A stretch of 64,000 nt of DNA, taken from NCBI GenBank assembly GCA_964616465.1, contig CAZTTO010000015.1:1-64000 (forward strand), written 5' to 3'. The position numbers were made by a program, and so were the translations under genes. The notes beneath the pieces were generated by a model. The model did no database searches. It was not told the DNA's origin and saw only the letters and a program-made list of their open reading frames with translations. This document shows positions 37,022 to 45,661 of the stretch, one piece after another; position 1 is the stretch's first letter, and every line of letters starts with the position of its first letter. Source of the DNA: JAFLBI01 sp964616465. Its GTDB lineage: Bacteria; Bacteroidota; Bacteroidia; Chitinophagales; Chitinophagaceae.

Positions 37022-37789
37022 TTAATCGCGGCTTCCTAGTTTACTTAGCAATTTCAACATTTCTATATAGAGCCAAACAATAGTAACTAATAATCCAAAT
37101 GCACCAAACCACTCCATAAATTTTGGAGCTCCCTGAGCAGCGCCTTGTTCAATCATATCAAAATCCAAGATCAAATTCAATGAGGCAATTACCACAACAA
37201 ATAGGCTAATTCCAATACTCAACCAACTACTGTCGTACATAAAACTCACAGATACGCCAAACCAATTCAATAAAATGGTAATGAAATAAAATATTGCAAT
37301 ACCCATGGTTGACGCAATAACAATTGACTTGAACTTCTGTGTAGGCTGAATAATTCGTGCATTATACATAGCAAACATGGCAATAGCCACACCAAATGTT
37401 AATCCAACAGCTTGCATAACAATACCAGGATACTTTTCTGACATAGCATCATTAATAATAGCTGAAATGCCACCAACAAAAAAACCTTGCAAAATTCCAT
37501 AAGCTGGAGCTACAAAGGGAGCCCAATTTGGCTTAAATACTACTACTAAAGCAGCAACCAAACCTCCAATTGCGCCTGCTATCATTAAAATGGTCATAGT
37601 AGGTGCTTTTCCTGCTTCAAATAAATGCCATGAATAAGAAGCAGAAGCAATTACCATTGCTAATAAGAAACCAAATTTATTCATAGTACCACGAACGCTC
37701 ATAACACCTGCTGAGCGATCACCCAAGGTTTGCGCTTTATCAAATATTTTCTCTGACAAAGTTGGATTTCCTGATTTAAACAAAGCCAT
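37022..37789 (-). CDS. Bax inhibitor-1/YccA-like membrane protein
   Basis: 255 residues with a short cytosolic N-terminus (FKSGNPTLSEKIFDKAQTLG) and about seven membrane helices (FLLAMVIASASYSWHLF, MTILMIAGAIGGLVAALVVV, IVIASTMGIAIFYFITILL). Late helices contain the acidic residues LNLILDFDMIEQGA that in the BI-1 (TMBIM) family form the pH/Ca2+-sensing aspartyl dyad. The family acts as a leak channel or regulator of membrane proteases; the role here is unknown. It is a single-gene unit with its own terminator. Confidence 0.9.
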   Translation of the reverse strand: MALFKSGNPTLSEKIFDKAQTLGDRSAGVMSVRGTMNKFGFLLAMVIASASYSWHLFEAGKAPTMTILMIAGAIGGLVAALVVVFKPNWAPFVAPAYGILQGFFVGGISAIINDAMSEKYPGIVMQAVGLTFGVAIAMFAMYNARIIQPTQKFKSIVIASTMGIAIFYFITILLNWFGVSVSFMYDSSWLSIGISLFVVVIASLNLILDFDMIEQGAAQGAPKFMEWFGAFGLLVTIVWLYIEMLKLLSKLGSRD

Positions 37790-37845
37790 ACGTATTTATT
37801 TTCATCAAATGTACAAAAATCCACTTTTGAAAAAGGTTAATTCCA

Positions 37846-39039
37846 TTAACAAGGAAACGGGTCTTTAAAAGAGCCTCCTTTTTCCATTAACTCAATTTCA
37901 TTTGCATTACATAAACAAGATTCTAGTTCTTGTATAATGACAGCCTTGTCCAAATCCTGACCAATAATGACCAATTCATTTTCTCTGTCGCCATATCGCT
38001 TATCCCATTTCTTTTCAATAAGCTCTTGGTTTTCAACAAATGCAGGATATTGAATTCTTTCACTATAAGGCATGCTGCACCACCAAACACCCGCTTTATC
38101 TGCTTTTAAACTTCCCCCTGCCTGGCTCCAATTTAAAGCCTCATTTTTTCTTGATGCAAGCCAGAATAGACCTTTACTTCTAATAATATTTGCATGCCAG
38201 TTTTCATTTATGTAATTCCAAAATCTTTCAGGATGAAATGGTCTTCTACTTCTATAAACGAAAGAGGTAATTCCATATTCTTCAGTTTCGGGTGTATGAT
38301 AACCTTTATTTAATTCTTCTATCCAGCCAGCACTCTGAGAGGTTTTATCAAAATCAAATAACCCAGTATTTAGAATTAGATTGAGAGGAACTTTACCAAA
38401 TGATGAAGTAATGATTTGAGCTTCAGAATTTAACTTTTTAATCAAAGCTTTTATCATGCCCACTTGACCTTCAGTTACTAGGTCGGTCTTATTCAAGATT
38501 ATCACATTTGCAAACTCAATTTGATCTGTTAGCAAGTTCACAATTGTTCTATGATCATCTTGCATATCAGTTAAACTTCTATCCTTAAGAGTTTCAATTG
38601 TACTAAAATCTTTTACAAAATTGAAGCAATCAACAACAGTAACCAATGTATCAAGTTGGCTTATTTTACTTAAGTCAATTCCTTGCGATTCATCCTGATA
38701 AGTAAATGTTTGAGCAACTGGTAATGGCTCACTGATTCCTGTGCTTTCGATTAATAGATAATCAAACTTTTTTTCAAGGGCAAGCTTTTCAACCTCTCTG
38801 AGCAAATCTTCTCTAAGCGTACAACAAATACAACCATTGCTCATTTCAACGAGTTTCTCTTCCGTCCTACTTAATCCTCCTTCCCTTTGAACAATTGCAG
38901 CGTCTACGTTTACTTCACTCATATCATTTACAATAACTGCTACTTTCAATCCTTCCTTATTTTGCAATACATGATTAAGTAAAGTAGTTTTACCAGCACC
39001 TAAAAATCCACTTAATACTGTTACAGGTAGTTTTTTCAT
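37846..39039 (-). CDS. COG0523 GTPase, putative zinc metallochaperone
   Basis: 397 residues. G1 is GFLGAGKTTLLNH; the metal-binding CxCC motif is in SNGCICCTLREDLL; the switch motif is ESTGISEP; G4 is NKTD. The CobW C-terminal domain spans about 255-380 (FVYRSRRPFHPERFWNYI). GTP-dependent transfer of zinc to apo-proteins is known for ZNG1 and ZigA-type members. The preceding MerC-like gene and the shared palindromic operator suggest zinc-limitation control. It is the last gene of a four-gene minus-strand unit, one base downstream of the 50-residue gene. Confidence 0.9.
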   Translation of the reverse strand: MKKLPVTVLSGFLGAGKTTLLNHVLQNKEGLKVAVIVNDMSEVNVDAAIVQREGGLSRTEEKLVEMSNGCICCTLREDLLREVEKLALEKKFDYLLIESTGISEPLPVAQTFTYQDESQGIDLSKISQLDTLVTVVDCFNFVKDFSTIETLKDRSLTDMQDDHRTIVNLLTDQIEFANVIILNKTDLVTEGQVGMIKALIKKLNSEAQIITSSFGKVPLNLILNTGLFDFDKTSQSAGWIEELNKGYHTPETEEYGITSFVYRSRRPFHPERFWNYINENWHANIIRSKGLFWLASRKNEALNWSQAGGSLKADKAGVWWCSMPYSERIQYPAFVENQELIEKKWDKRYGDRENELVIIGQDLDKAVIIQELESCLCNANEIELMEKGGSFKDPFPC

Positions 39040-39040
39040 T

Positions 39041-39193
39041 TTACTTTTTTTTCTGAAATTTTATTGTTTCTTCTTTAAATCTAAAATCTGTACTTGGATC
39101 AGAAACAATTCTGACACAAGATGTCTTTAAGGTGAATGCAGCTATTGAAAAAACAACTACATAAAGAACTATTTTTTTGCTATTTAAATTCAT
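39041..39193 (-). CDS. 50-residue putative lipoprotein, overlapping small gene
   Basis: The protein starts MNLNSKKIVLYVVVFSIAAF and continues TLKTSCVRIVSDPSTD, ending FRFKEETIKFQKKK. It has a signal-like helix ending in a lipobox-like LKTSC (Cys 23), and the mature part would be only 28 residues with a basic tail. Its ATG at 39193 lies inside the end of the upstream 69-residue gene (14-bp overlap), and its stop is one base before the COG0523 ATG. This tight packing argues for a real, translationally coupled gene. I recognise no family. Confidence 0.6.
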   Translation of the reverse strand: MNLNSKKIVLYVVVFSIAAFTLKTSCVRIVSDPSTDFRFKEETIKFQKKK

Positions 39194-39389
39194 ACAAAGC
39201 TTGTTGCATCCACTTAATTAAATTCTGAATATGCATTTGCCCATATAATAGAACCATTTTCTTAGTTTCTTGATTAGTCGAATCAGACAAAACTAGCAGC
39301 CTGTTTTGTAGAAACTCCTTATTCAGTTCAATTCCACAATCAACACTAATACAGTGTTTCCAAGAAATATAGTCGTTAGGAATAATCAT
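39180..39389 (-). CDS. 69-residue small protein of the zinc operon
   Basis: Sequence starts MIIPNDYISWKHCISVDCGI and has ETKKMVLLYGQMHIQNLIKW near the C-terminus. It is soluble, with no signal peptide. The two Cys (H-C-x4-C-G) could bind metal. Short proteins with WxHC(I)xVxC and YGxxHxQN are, as far as I recall, found near MerC or zinc genes in other Bacteroidetes, but I cannot name the family. It sits 7 bp after the MerC-like gene and overlaps the next small gene by 14 bp, so it is part of one operon. Confidence 0.65.
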   Translation of the reverse strand: MIIPNDYISWKHCISVDCGIELNKEFLQNRLLVLSDSTNQETKKMVLLYGQMHIQNLIKWMQQALYEFK

Positions 39390-39396
39390 ACAACTT

Positions 39397-39780
39397 CTAG
39401 TTTACAATACAATGGTGCGACTTTTTCCAGTTTTTTATATGTGCAAATGTTATCAATACTGCACCTGCAAGTTTTAATACATGTTCTAAAGAATGAAAAA
39501 TGTGTATGTTGGCAATAAGCATCAAAAGAAAACCAAGTCCAAATAAAGCTATAATAAGCTTACTTCTATGAAAGTTTTTATACCCTCTCCAAATTGCCCA
39601 ACTACCAATAATTGCGGTAACCATTATCGTAGCAACTTCTAACCACATATTTTCAATGATTTCAATTCCCCAAAGAGGTAAAGTAGAGAAGAAAACGGGG
39701 AGAAATACACAATGAATGGCACAAAGGAATGAAGCTCCCATACTTAACCAATCGCCAATAAACATTGATTTTCCTTTCAT
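39397..39780 (-). CDS. MerC-domain membrane protein
   Basis: 127 residues with four predicted helices. The first contains GASFLCAIHCVFLPVF, the Cys-x2-His-Cys pattern of MerC, and the third to fourth carry IANIHIFHSLEHVLKLAG. MerC proteins move metal ions across the inner membrane; outside mercury operons, related proteins lie in Zur-regulated zinc clusters (general knowledge). It is the first gene of the minus-strand operon leading to the COG0523 GTPase. A -7 box TATATTTG lies at 39802-39809 (minus strand). A start at the second Met (MFIGDWL) is possible. Confidence 0.8.
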   Translation of the reverse strand: MKGKSMFIGDWLSMGASFLCAIHCVFLPVFFSTLPLWGIEIIENMWLEVATIMVTAIIGSWAIWRGYKNFHRSKLIIALFGLGFLLMLIANIHIFHSLEHVLKLAGAVLITFAHIKNWKKSHHCIVN

Positions 39781-39801
39781 AGTTAGATGTTAAAATGTAT
39801 G

Positions 39802-39809
39802 CAAATATA
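39802..39809 (-). promoter_or_regulatory. -7 box of the MerC-like operon
   Basis: On the minus strand the sequence is TATATTTG, an exact TAnnTTTG match, 22 bp upstream of the ATG. It is part of the wider palindrome TGCAAAT-N7-ATTTGCA (39800-39820), next to the operator at 39817-39831. Confidence 0.6.
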
Positions 39810-39816
39810 TATTATT

Positions 39817-39831
39817 TGCAACTTAGTTGCA
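39817..39831. promoter_or_regulatory. Candidate Zur box between divergent metal operons
   Basis: TGCAAC-TTA-GTTGCA is a perfect palindrome; written differently it is TGCAA-N5-TTGCA. The same geometry occurs at 47779-47807, upstream of the ABC-2 operon. It overlaps the -33 area of the gene at 39864 and lies just upstream of the -7 box of the minus-strand operon, so a bound repressor could block both. Zur as the regulator is inferred from gene content. Confidence 0.6.
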
Positions 39832-39863
39832 TTTAATATTTCAATAAATATTACCTTTCGCCT

Positions 39864-40490
39864 GTGAACGCATTAACCACAAAAGACCTCCTCTTTCAGT
39901 ACAAGGGTGCTAAATCTATTCATTACCCCAATATTAATTGTACCTCTGAAGAGCCAGTGTTGGTACACGGACAATCAGGTACAGGTAAAACAACTTTGCT
40001 TCATATTCTTGGAGGTATCCTCTCTGGAGGAACTGGGGAAGTAAATTTGAACGGTGTCAACCTTCTTGGTTTAAATACAAAAGAACTTCAAAAAGTAAGG
40101 AGACAACAAATTGGCATAATTTTTCAAACTCCCCATCATGTTGCTTCTTTGAACGTTCGCGAAAACATATTATTAGGTACGCATGGTAAATTTGATGAAA
40201 CTCATTTCAATAAAATCATAAAAGCACTTGAAATAGATCATTTAATACATAAACAACCCGCAGAAATTAGTCAGGGTGAAAAACAAAGAATGACTATTGC
40301 AAGAGCATTGGTTGCTAAACCAGCTTTAGTACTTGCTGATGAACCTACAAGTGCATTAGACAATGAAAGAGCAGATCGTGTTATTGAACTACTACTTGAA
40401 CAAACAAAAAATATAGGTAGCTGCCTAATTACCGTAACACATGACGATAGAATGAAAGCTTACTTCAAAAAATCAATTTATCTAGCATGA
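39864..40490 (+). CDS. ABC transporter ATPase (LolD/MacB type)
   Basis: 208 residues from a GTG start at 39864. Walker A is HGQSGTGKTTLLH, the signature ISQGEKQRMTIARAL, Walker B VLADEPTSALD, and the switch His is in VTHDD. The length and motif set match LolD/MacB ATPases that power FtsX-fold permeases rather than importers. TACCTTTC at 39852-39859 is one mismatch from the -7 consensus and only a few bases from the GTG, so the mRNA may be leaderless. It overlaps the permease gene by 4 bp (ATGA). The operon probably exports or extracts a metal-related substrate (inference). Confidence 0.88.
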   Translation: MNALTTKDLLFQYKGAKSIHYPNINCTSEEPVLVHGQSGTGKTTLLHILGGILSGGTGEVNLNGVNLLGLNTKELQKVRRQQIGIIFQTPHHVASLNVRENILLGTHGKFDETHFNKIIKALEIDHLIHKQPAEISQGEKQRMTIARALVAKPALVLADEPTSALDNERADRVIELLLEQTKNIGSCLITVTHDDRMKAYFKKSIYLA

Positions 40491-41683
40491 GGTGGAAACT
40501 AGTTTGGAAAAATTTGTTGCACGATCCGCTTTCTACCACGCTGAGTTTATTACTTCTCACTGTTGGCGTATCAATCATAACATTGCTATTAGGAATCAAG
40601 TATCAAGTCGAAAAAAAACTAGACGGAGATCTTAAAAAGATAGACTTAGTAATAGGTGCAAAAGGAAGTCCACTTCAATTAATACTTTCCTCCATTTACC
40701 ATTTAGATGCACCAACAGGAAACATTTCCTTAGAAGATGCGAAGGAAATTGCTAGTAACCCAATGGTTGAAACTGCTATTCCATTAGCCTATGGTGATAA
40801 TTATAATGGATTTAGAATTTTAGGTACCGATAGCAATTGGTATCAACTCTACGAAACAAAAATATATGATGGCAAAATGCCTTCCGAAAATATGGAAGTT
40901 GTACTAGGATGGCAGGTTGCACAAAAAACTGGACTAAAAATTGGTGACTCATTTGAAGGCACACATGGAAATGCTGAACAGGGAGAAGTACATGAAGGCC
41001 ACCCATATAAAGTGGTTGGAATACTTACTCCTTCTTATAATGTAGCAGACCAACTTATAGTAACGAATGTATCCTCTGTTATTGAAATTCATGAAGAGCA
41101 TGAACACGATCACGCTGAAGAACATGTGCATGCCCATGAAGAAATAACTGCAATGCTTCTTCAATTTAGATCACCTATGGCAATGATGACAATGCCACGA
41201 AAAATTAATGAAGAAACAAATTTTCAGGCTGCTATTCCGAACATCGAAATAAGAAGATTACTCAAACTGCTAGATGGCATATTTATAGTTATCCAAGCTA
41301 TAGGAATTATTGTAATGCTGTTAGCTGGTATTAGTGTTTTTCTTTCTTTATTTCAAAAATTACAAAGGAGGAAATATGAAATTGCCTTATTGCAATCTAT
41401 TGGCTATAGCAAATGGTATGTTAGAAGTCTCCTTATCTACGAAGCCTTTTTATTAGCCATCTTTGGGTATGTCATTGGATTTATATTAAGCCGAATCATC
41501 CTTTTCCTTTTAGAAAGTAGTATTGCGCAACAATATGGGTTGAATGTTTTTTCTTTAGTATGGATGGAAGGTGAATACCTGATTTTTTTAATTACTTTGC
41601 TCACTGGAATTATATCTGCAATAATACCTGCTTGGTACAGTGTCAGAACTTCCATATCTAAAACATTAGCGGATGGCAAATAA
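40487..41683 (+). CDS. FtsX-fold ABC permease with His-rich periplasmic loop
   Basis: 398 residues: helix 1 at about 15-37 (TLSLLLLTVGVSIITLLLGI), a large periplasmic MacB-like domain (about 40-265), then three C-terminal helices (IIVMLLAGISVFLSLF, FLLAIFGYVIGFILS, YLIFLITLLTGIISAIIP). The periplasmic domain carries a striking His/Glu run near residues 202-220 (HEEHEHDHAEEHVHAHEE, 18 residues), a probable zinc/copper-binding or sensing loop. LolCDE/MacB relatives extract lipoproteins or export small molecules; the His run points to metals. It is translationally coupled to the ATPase before it and overlaps the next gene by 11 bp. Confidence 0.88.
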   Translation: MRWKLVWKNLLHDPLSTTLSLLLLTVGVSIITLLLGIKYQVEKKLDGDLKKIDLVIGAKGSPLQLILSSIYHLDAPTGNISLEDAKEIASNPMVETAIPLAYGDNYNGFRILGTDSNWYQLYETKIYDGKMPSENMEVVLGWQVAQKTGLKIGDSFEGTHGNAEQGEVHEGHPYKVVGILTPSYNVADQLIVTNVSSVIEIHEEHEHDHAEEHVHAHEEITAMLLQFRSPMAMMTMPRKINEETNFQAAIPNIEIRRLLKLLDGIFIVIQAIGIIVMLLAGISVFLSLFQKLQRRKYEIALLQSIGYSKWYVRSLLIYEAFLLAIFGYVIGFILSRIILFLLESSIAQQYGLNVFSLVWMEGEYLIFLITLLTGIISAIIPAWYSVRTSISKTLADGK

Positions 41684-42119
41684 ATTTATATTAACCGGTA
41701 TACTAAGCTTTTTCTTCTTTGCAACATGGTCACAAACAGCACCAGCTAAACTTACGTGGAAGCAATTACAAGATATTGATTACGAAAGTAAGTTTGTGAA
41801 AGAAGCTGATATGGAAGTAATGTTTCCTAAGTTTCCAAGCACTATGTTGAAGTTTGATGGTAAAGAAGTAATTGTAGAAGGATTTGTAATTCCATTTGAT
41901 AAATCAGGCACCAAGGTGGCTCTTTCTGCATATCCTTACGCCTCCTGTTTTTTTTGCGGAAAAGCAGGTCCTGCTTCAGTATTAACTGTAGAGTTGAAAA
42001 CTCCTAATAAAAAATACAATACGGACGATTATATCACTTTCCGAGGCAGGCTAATGTTAAATAGTACGGATATCAAAGAGTTTTACTACGTTCTAAAAGG
42101 TGCAGTTGAAATAAAATAG
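41673..42119 (+). CDS. Secreted CxxC protein of the metal exporter operon (DUF3299-like)
   Basis: 148 residues with a signal peptide (FILTGILSFFFFATWSQ). The mature part shows LTWKQLQDIDYESKF, VEGFVIPFD and AYPYASCFFCGKAGPASV, where Cys-Phe-Phe-Cys-Gly is a likely metal or thiol site. The layout resembles DUF3299-type periplasmic proteins found with LolCDE-like ABC exporters (from memory, moderate certainty). It overlaps the permease by 11 bp. Its stop is directly adjacent to the convergent alkaline phosphatase stop (0 bp). Confidence 0.75.
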   Translation: MANKFILTGILSFFFFATWSQTAPAKLTWKQLQDIDYESKFVKEADMEVMFPKFPSTMLKFDGKEVIVEGFVIPFDKSGTKVALSAYPYASCFFCGKAGPASVLTVELKTPNKKYNTDDYITFRGRLMLNSTDIKEFYYVLKGAVEIK

Positions 42120-43526
42120 TTAGACTTCAAGAATACCAAGTCCCTCAAGAATGAAGTTGTGTAAATAAGTGTTCGGAATGTACCCAGGAAATTTCCAGTC
42201 GCCAGGCCCGAACAATGTAAGCTCAACAAAATCCCCCGAGTGATCCATAGAGCCCCAACCAATAGAAGTATGCTTCATTTGTATATCCGCCAATTGCTTA
42301 AATGGCAATTTATAATTATTGTAAATTCCTTGTTCGGTTTGAATTGAATATTGATTCATTAAGGTAATAGACTCTTCCTTGGTTAATTGTATTCCTTGAT
42401 AAGTAGCAAATAATTCTTTTAGTTTTTCTGGAGAATCGCTTGACTTAACTTGTTTTAAAATCCACTCGTTTGTTTGCTTCATTGAAAAAAGCTTCTCAAA
42501 ATTTTTATCTGCTTTGTCGCCATAAAATAAACCAGGATTTGCGTTACCATGATCCGTAGTAATAACTAATAAAGTTTCACCATTTTTTTGTGCAAAATCG
42601 TATGCTACTCCAACAGCATCATCAAAAGCAAGTTGATCATATAATAATGCTGGTGCATCATTTGCATGTGCAGCCCAATCTACTTTACCTCCTTCAATTT
42701 GTAAAACAAAACCCCTTTTGTGTTTACTTAATACATCAAGTGCTTTATGAGTCATTTCTGAAAGAGAGGGAATAGCTAAAGATTGCTGTTTGTTACTTGT
42801 GTGATCAACAGCATAAGGCAATCCCCCATCATCAAAAACACCTAAAATAGGCTTCCCGAATGAAAAGGAATCGAGTTCTTTCTTGTTTCTTGCAACCTGA
42901 AATCCCGCATTTTTAAAGTCTAAAAAAAGATCTCGTTTGTCGCTTCTTTTTGCAGAAGAAAAATAATCGGCCCCACCACCTAACATTACATCAAATTTTA
43001 GGTTGAGGTATTGTAAAGCAATATCATCTTGATTTCCTCTTTTAGATTGATTCACGCAAAAACCGGCTGGAGTTGCGTGCGTAATTGGAACCGTTGTAGC
43101 ACATCCTACAGCCAGTCCTTTTGATTTGCACTTTTGAAGAATAGGCTTATAGTGTTCCCCATTTACTCCAACATTCAAAGATCCATTGAGTACTTTAAAT
43201 CCTCCTCCCCACGCAGAACTAGCAGCAGCTGAATCAGTCACCAGTGAACTGGCAGATGAAGTATCCATTAACGATCTTCTAATGTGCGCCTGTTGAATAA
43301 TAGAAAGCCAGTTGCTTGACTTGCCATACTTTCTAGACTTTAACAAGTGCGCCATGGCAAGTGTACCAATACTCATACCATCGCTTACCATAAAAATGAC
43401 ATTCTTAAATTTTCCTACATGCTTGCTAGAAAGTTGACTTGTTTGAAATGCATCAGTAAACTGACCTAACCAACTTAAACCCACAGCCCCAACAGTTCCT
43501 TTTGATAAAAAGTCTCTTCTTTTCAT
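42120..43526 (-). CDS. Alkaline phosphatase (PhoA superfamily), Tat-exported
   Basis: 468 residues with a twin-arginine signal (MKRRDFLSKGTVGAVGLSWLG). Active-site motifs: MVSDGMSIG (metal Asp), VTDSAAASSAWGGG (nucleophile Ser), KVDWAAHAND (metal His/Asp) and ITTDHGNANPG (metal Asp/His), with a late SMDHSGDF His. It hydrolyses phosphomonoesters using two zinc ions and one magnesium. It is the fifth gene of the minus-strand operon headed by the ABC ATPase at 47779, 9 bp after a lipoprotein gene. A zinc enzyme in an operon with a candidate Zur box is unexpected; it may scavenge phosphate or zinc-phosphate complexes (inference). Confidence 0.92.
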   Translation of the reverse strand: MKRRDFLSKGTVGAVGLSWLGQFTDAFQTSQLSSKHVGKFKNVIFMVSDGMSIGTLAMAHLLKSRKYGKSSNWLSIIQQAHIRRSLMDTSSASSLVTDSAAASSAWGGGFKVLNGSLNVGVNGEHYKPILQKCKSKGLAVGCATTVPITHATPAGFCVNQSKRGNQDDIALQYLNLKFDVMLGGGADYFSSAKRSDKRDLFLDFKNAGFQVARNKKELDSFSFGKPILGVFDDGGLPYAVDHTSNKQQSLAIPSLSEMTHKALDVLSKHKRGFVLQIEGGKVDWAAHANDAPALLYDQLAFDDAVGVAYDFAQKNGETLLVITTDHGNANPGLFYGDKADKNFEKLFSMKQTNEWILKQVKSSDSPEKLKELFATYQGIQLTKEESITLMNQYSIQTEQGIYNNYKLPFKQLADIQMKHTSIGWGSMDHSGDFVELTLFGPGDWKFPGYIPNTYLHNFILEGLGILEV

Positions 43527-43535
43527 AAACTGAGT

Positions 43536-44351
43536 TTAAAAATTAGCATGTCGGGCGAAAAGCTTTACAGCTTTTACACCTGTTTTAGTAGAGTATTTAT
43601 TTCGAAGTGATTTATAACGTTGTAAAACCTCGTAAGACTTTTTATACAATGAACTGTCTTCCACGCTTGGTTGATAACCTTTAGGTATGGCATAAGTAAA
43701 ATGACCACTTGTTCTTATATAAACGGGAATATGAAAGAAATCTCTTGTTACGAATTTACCTGTACTGTCTTGTTGCTTACCAGCTTCCACAAAAAAATCA
43801 ACCGCATGAGATGGATAGCCAAATAGATATCCATATGATCTCCATCGGTTATATGATTTTTCATATTCTGTAACAGCAAGTACAGTAGCCGGATCTATAT
43901 GCTCATTAAAGCCCCACATACTAAAAAATGATTGATGCTGAGTCATTAATTCTTTCCATCTTTTTTTATTGAATACATAAATTTCAGCGTTTCTATTAGC
44001 ACTATCCATTCTTGCAAACGGATTGTAAACAAATTGAATATTTCTATTTGTAAACAACTGTGTAAATCGTTGATATAAAATCAATTCTCTTTCGTACTTA
44101 CCTGCAATTAAAGAGTCGGGTATAAACTTAAAAAAATGTACACTGCTCATTGGCTTTATAGGGGACATAATTGAATACAAGGCCTCTCTGTCTAATGCTC
44201 TTAACAAAAAAGTATCTGCTAGAGATCGCTCTTCAGTTGACAAAGATTTATAAGACTTTACAATGGATCTACCTGGAGAATAACAAGCAGAAAAAAGTCC
44301 AACTAAGCAAAATAAAATTGAAAAACGAATTACACATTGAATAATACGCAT
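43536..44351 (-). CDS. Lipoprotein of unknown function in ABC-2 operon
   Basis: 271 residues. The signal ends in a lipobox (LFSACYSP; Cys about 23). The mature protein is mixed, with conserved-looking motifs GYLFGYPSHAVDFFVEAG, FHIPVY and FTYAIPKGY and a basic C-terminus (KAVKLFARHANF). I recognise no family. The start is 2 bp from the preceding permease stop and the stop is 9 bp from the alkaline phosphatase, so it is firmly in this operon. The His residues in the Pro-Ser-His and Phe-His-Ile-Pro motifs may be ligands (inference). Confidence 0.7.
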   Translation of the reverse strand: MRIIQCVIRFSILFCLVGLFSACYSPGRSIVKSYKSLSTEERSLADTFLLRALDREALYSIMSPIKPMSSVHFFKFIPDSLIAGKYERELILYQRFTQLFTNRNIQFVYNPFARMDSANRNAEIYVFNKKRWKELMTQHQSFFSMWGFNEHIDPATVLAVTEYEKSYNRWRSYGYLFGYPSHAVDFFVEAGKQQDSTGKFVTRDFFHIPVYIRTSGHFTYAIPKGYQPSVEDSSLYKKSYEVLQRYKSLRNKYSTKTGVKAVKLFARHANF

Positions 44352-44353
44352 AC

Positions 44354-45661
44354 TTAAAGTTCAAGGTATTTTTTAAACTGTACACTATCTACAACCACTT
44401 CATTCCATTCATCAAATATCAACTTTGTAGTTATTGAATTTGATTTTACACGAATTTTCCTTCTGAATTCGAGTATTGCAGATAGGTCACTTTTTGATAA
44501 ATAATTAAGTCTATTCTGAAACCACATAACAGGATTTATAAAAGCATATGACTGAAACGCTGAATTCTTTTGTTCCATTGATTGTAGAAAAACCTCTGAA
44601 GAACTATCAATATACATCTTATAAAGGCTTCTATATGCTGCTCCCTTCTTCATAGGATCCGAAATAGAATCAAGCATACCAATTTTCGTTGTACCTAAAT
44701 CTTTATTTTCAGAAAGTAGTTTTGCTTTTACACTATCATGAGAAATTGCATAAATACTATCTCGCTTTTCCTCAACCTCTTGCCATTCCGTCATTAAACT
44801 GGCTGGATAGCGCATCTGAATCCATTGTTGAACGGTAGCAGGAATAACCAATACCAGTAAAATCCAAATTGTAATCATTTGGATAGCTTGACTAATTTGA
44901 CTTGAATTTCTTGAAAGAATGAGTGCATACAATCCCAACCAACCCCATAAATAAACCATAGAGAAGAACAAAAATTCTATCCACTCATTACCGAGTACAA
45001 AACTGCTACCCATAAAAATTCTAGGCACAATCATTACAATAATGAGCCATAGACTTAGAGTTATTCCAATAACCAACACCCTCTTCAACCACCAAGAATT
45101 AGTTTCACCAGCTTGAGACTTTATTAGAAGTAATAGTCCAGCATCTTTTTCAAATGACTGAATATTGTACATTAAGATGATCAGCAACAAGGGCAATAAA
45201 AAGAGCCATACAAATGAGAAATCAAAAAAACCACTGACTTGAAATTCTGCATTAGAAAGTTCAGGAATAAGGTCTTGATCAAATGGCGTACTCCATACAG
45301 AGACTTTTTTATAAATCCCTATATCGCTTACCTGACCAGGAGATAAAACCATTAAAGGATGATTATCATAAATAACATAGTGATTTCCATACCACATTGC
45401 CCAAAAAGGATTCTTAATATCTATCCAAGGTCTTTCCTCTGGACCTGACTTTCCGTTTTTAAACCAACCCAATACTTCTTGCTGTGACTCCGTTGCACTC
45501 TTTTGAACCAATGAAATTTGATCTGTCCTGTATTGATAAACAACATATCCCTGCCAAACACTGTACAAGGTTGCTGCAAAAAATAGTATAAGTGCAATTA
45601 CTTTAAACTTACTTTTTGCTATGTGTAAAGTTTCATTTTTTAATGTTTGAAAAAGGGTCAT
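44354..45661 (-). CDS. ABC-2 permease, DUF3526-like (second)
   Basis: 435 residues from ATG 45661, which overlaps the TGA of the upstream permease as ATGA. The longer frame to 45715 is rejected because it adds 18 residues inside the previous gene. Helix 1 lies at about 20-42; a large external loop contains NPFWAMWYGNHYVIYDNHPL; and five further helices span about 155-290 (FSFVWLFLLPLLLIILMYNI, QMITIWILLVLVIPATV). It pairs with the first DUF3526 permease and the ATPase at 47075. The substrate is unknown. Confidence 0.82.
   Translation of the reverse strand: MTLFQTLKNETLHIAKSKFKVIALILFFAATLYSVWQGYVVYQYRTDQISLVQKSATESQQEVLGWFKNGKSGPEERPWIDIKNPFWAMWYGNHYVIYDNHPLMVLSPGQVSDIGIYKKVSVWSTPFDQDLIPELSNAEFQVSGFFDFSFVWLFLLPLLLIILMYNIQSFEKDAGLLLLIKSQAGETNSWWLKRVLVIGITLSLWLIIVMIVPRIFMGSSFVLGNEWIEFLFFSMVYLWGWLGLYALILSRNSSQISQAIQMITIWILLVLVIPATVQQWIQMRYPASLMTEWQEVEEKRDSIYAISHDSVKAKLLSENKDLGTTKIGMLDSISDPMKKGAAYRSLYKMYIDSSSEVFLQSMEQKNSAFQSYAFINPVMWFQNRLNYLSKSDLSAILEFRRKIRVKSNSITTKLIFDEWNEVVVDSVQFKKYLEL

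Noticed and set aside
39800..39820. Palindrome TGCAAAT-N7-ATTTGCA as a second Zur site
   Set aside because: Its spacing differs from the two matching operators, and half of it is the TATATTTG -7 box, so it may be coincidental.
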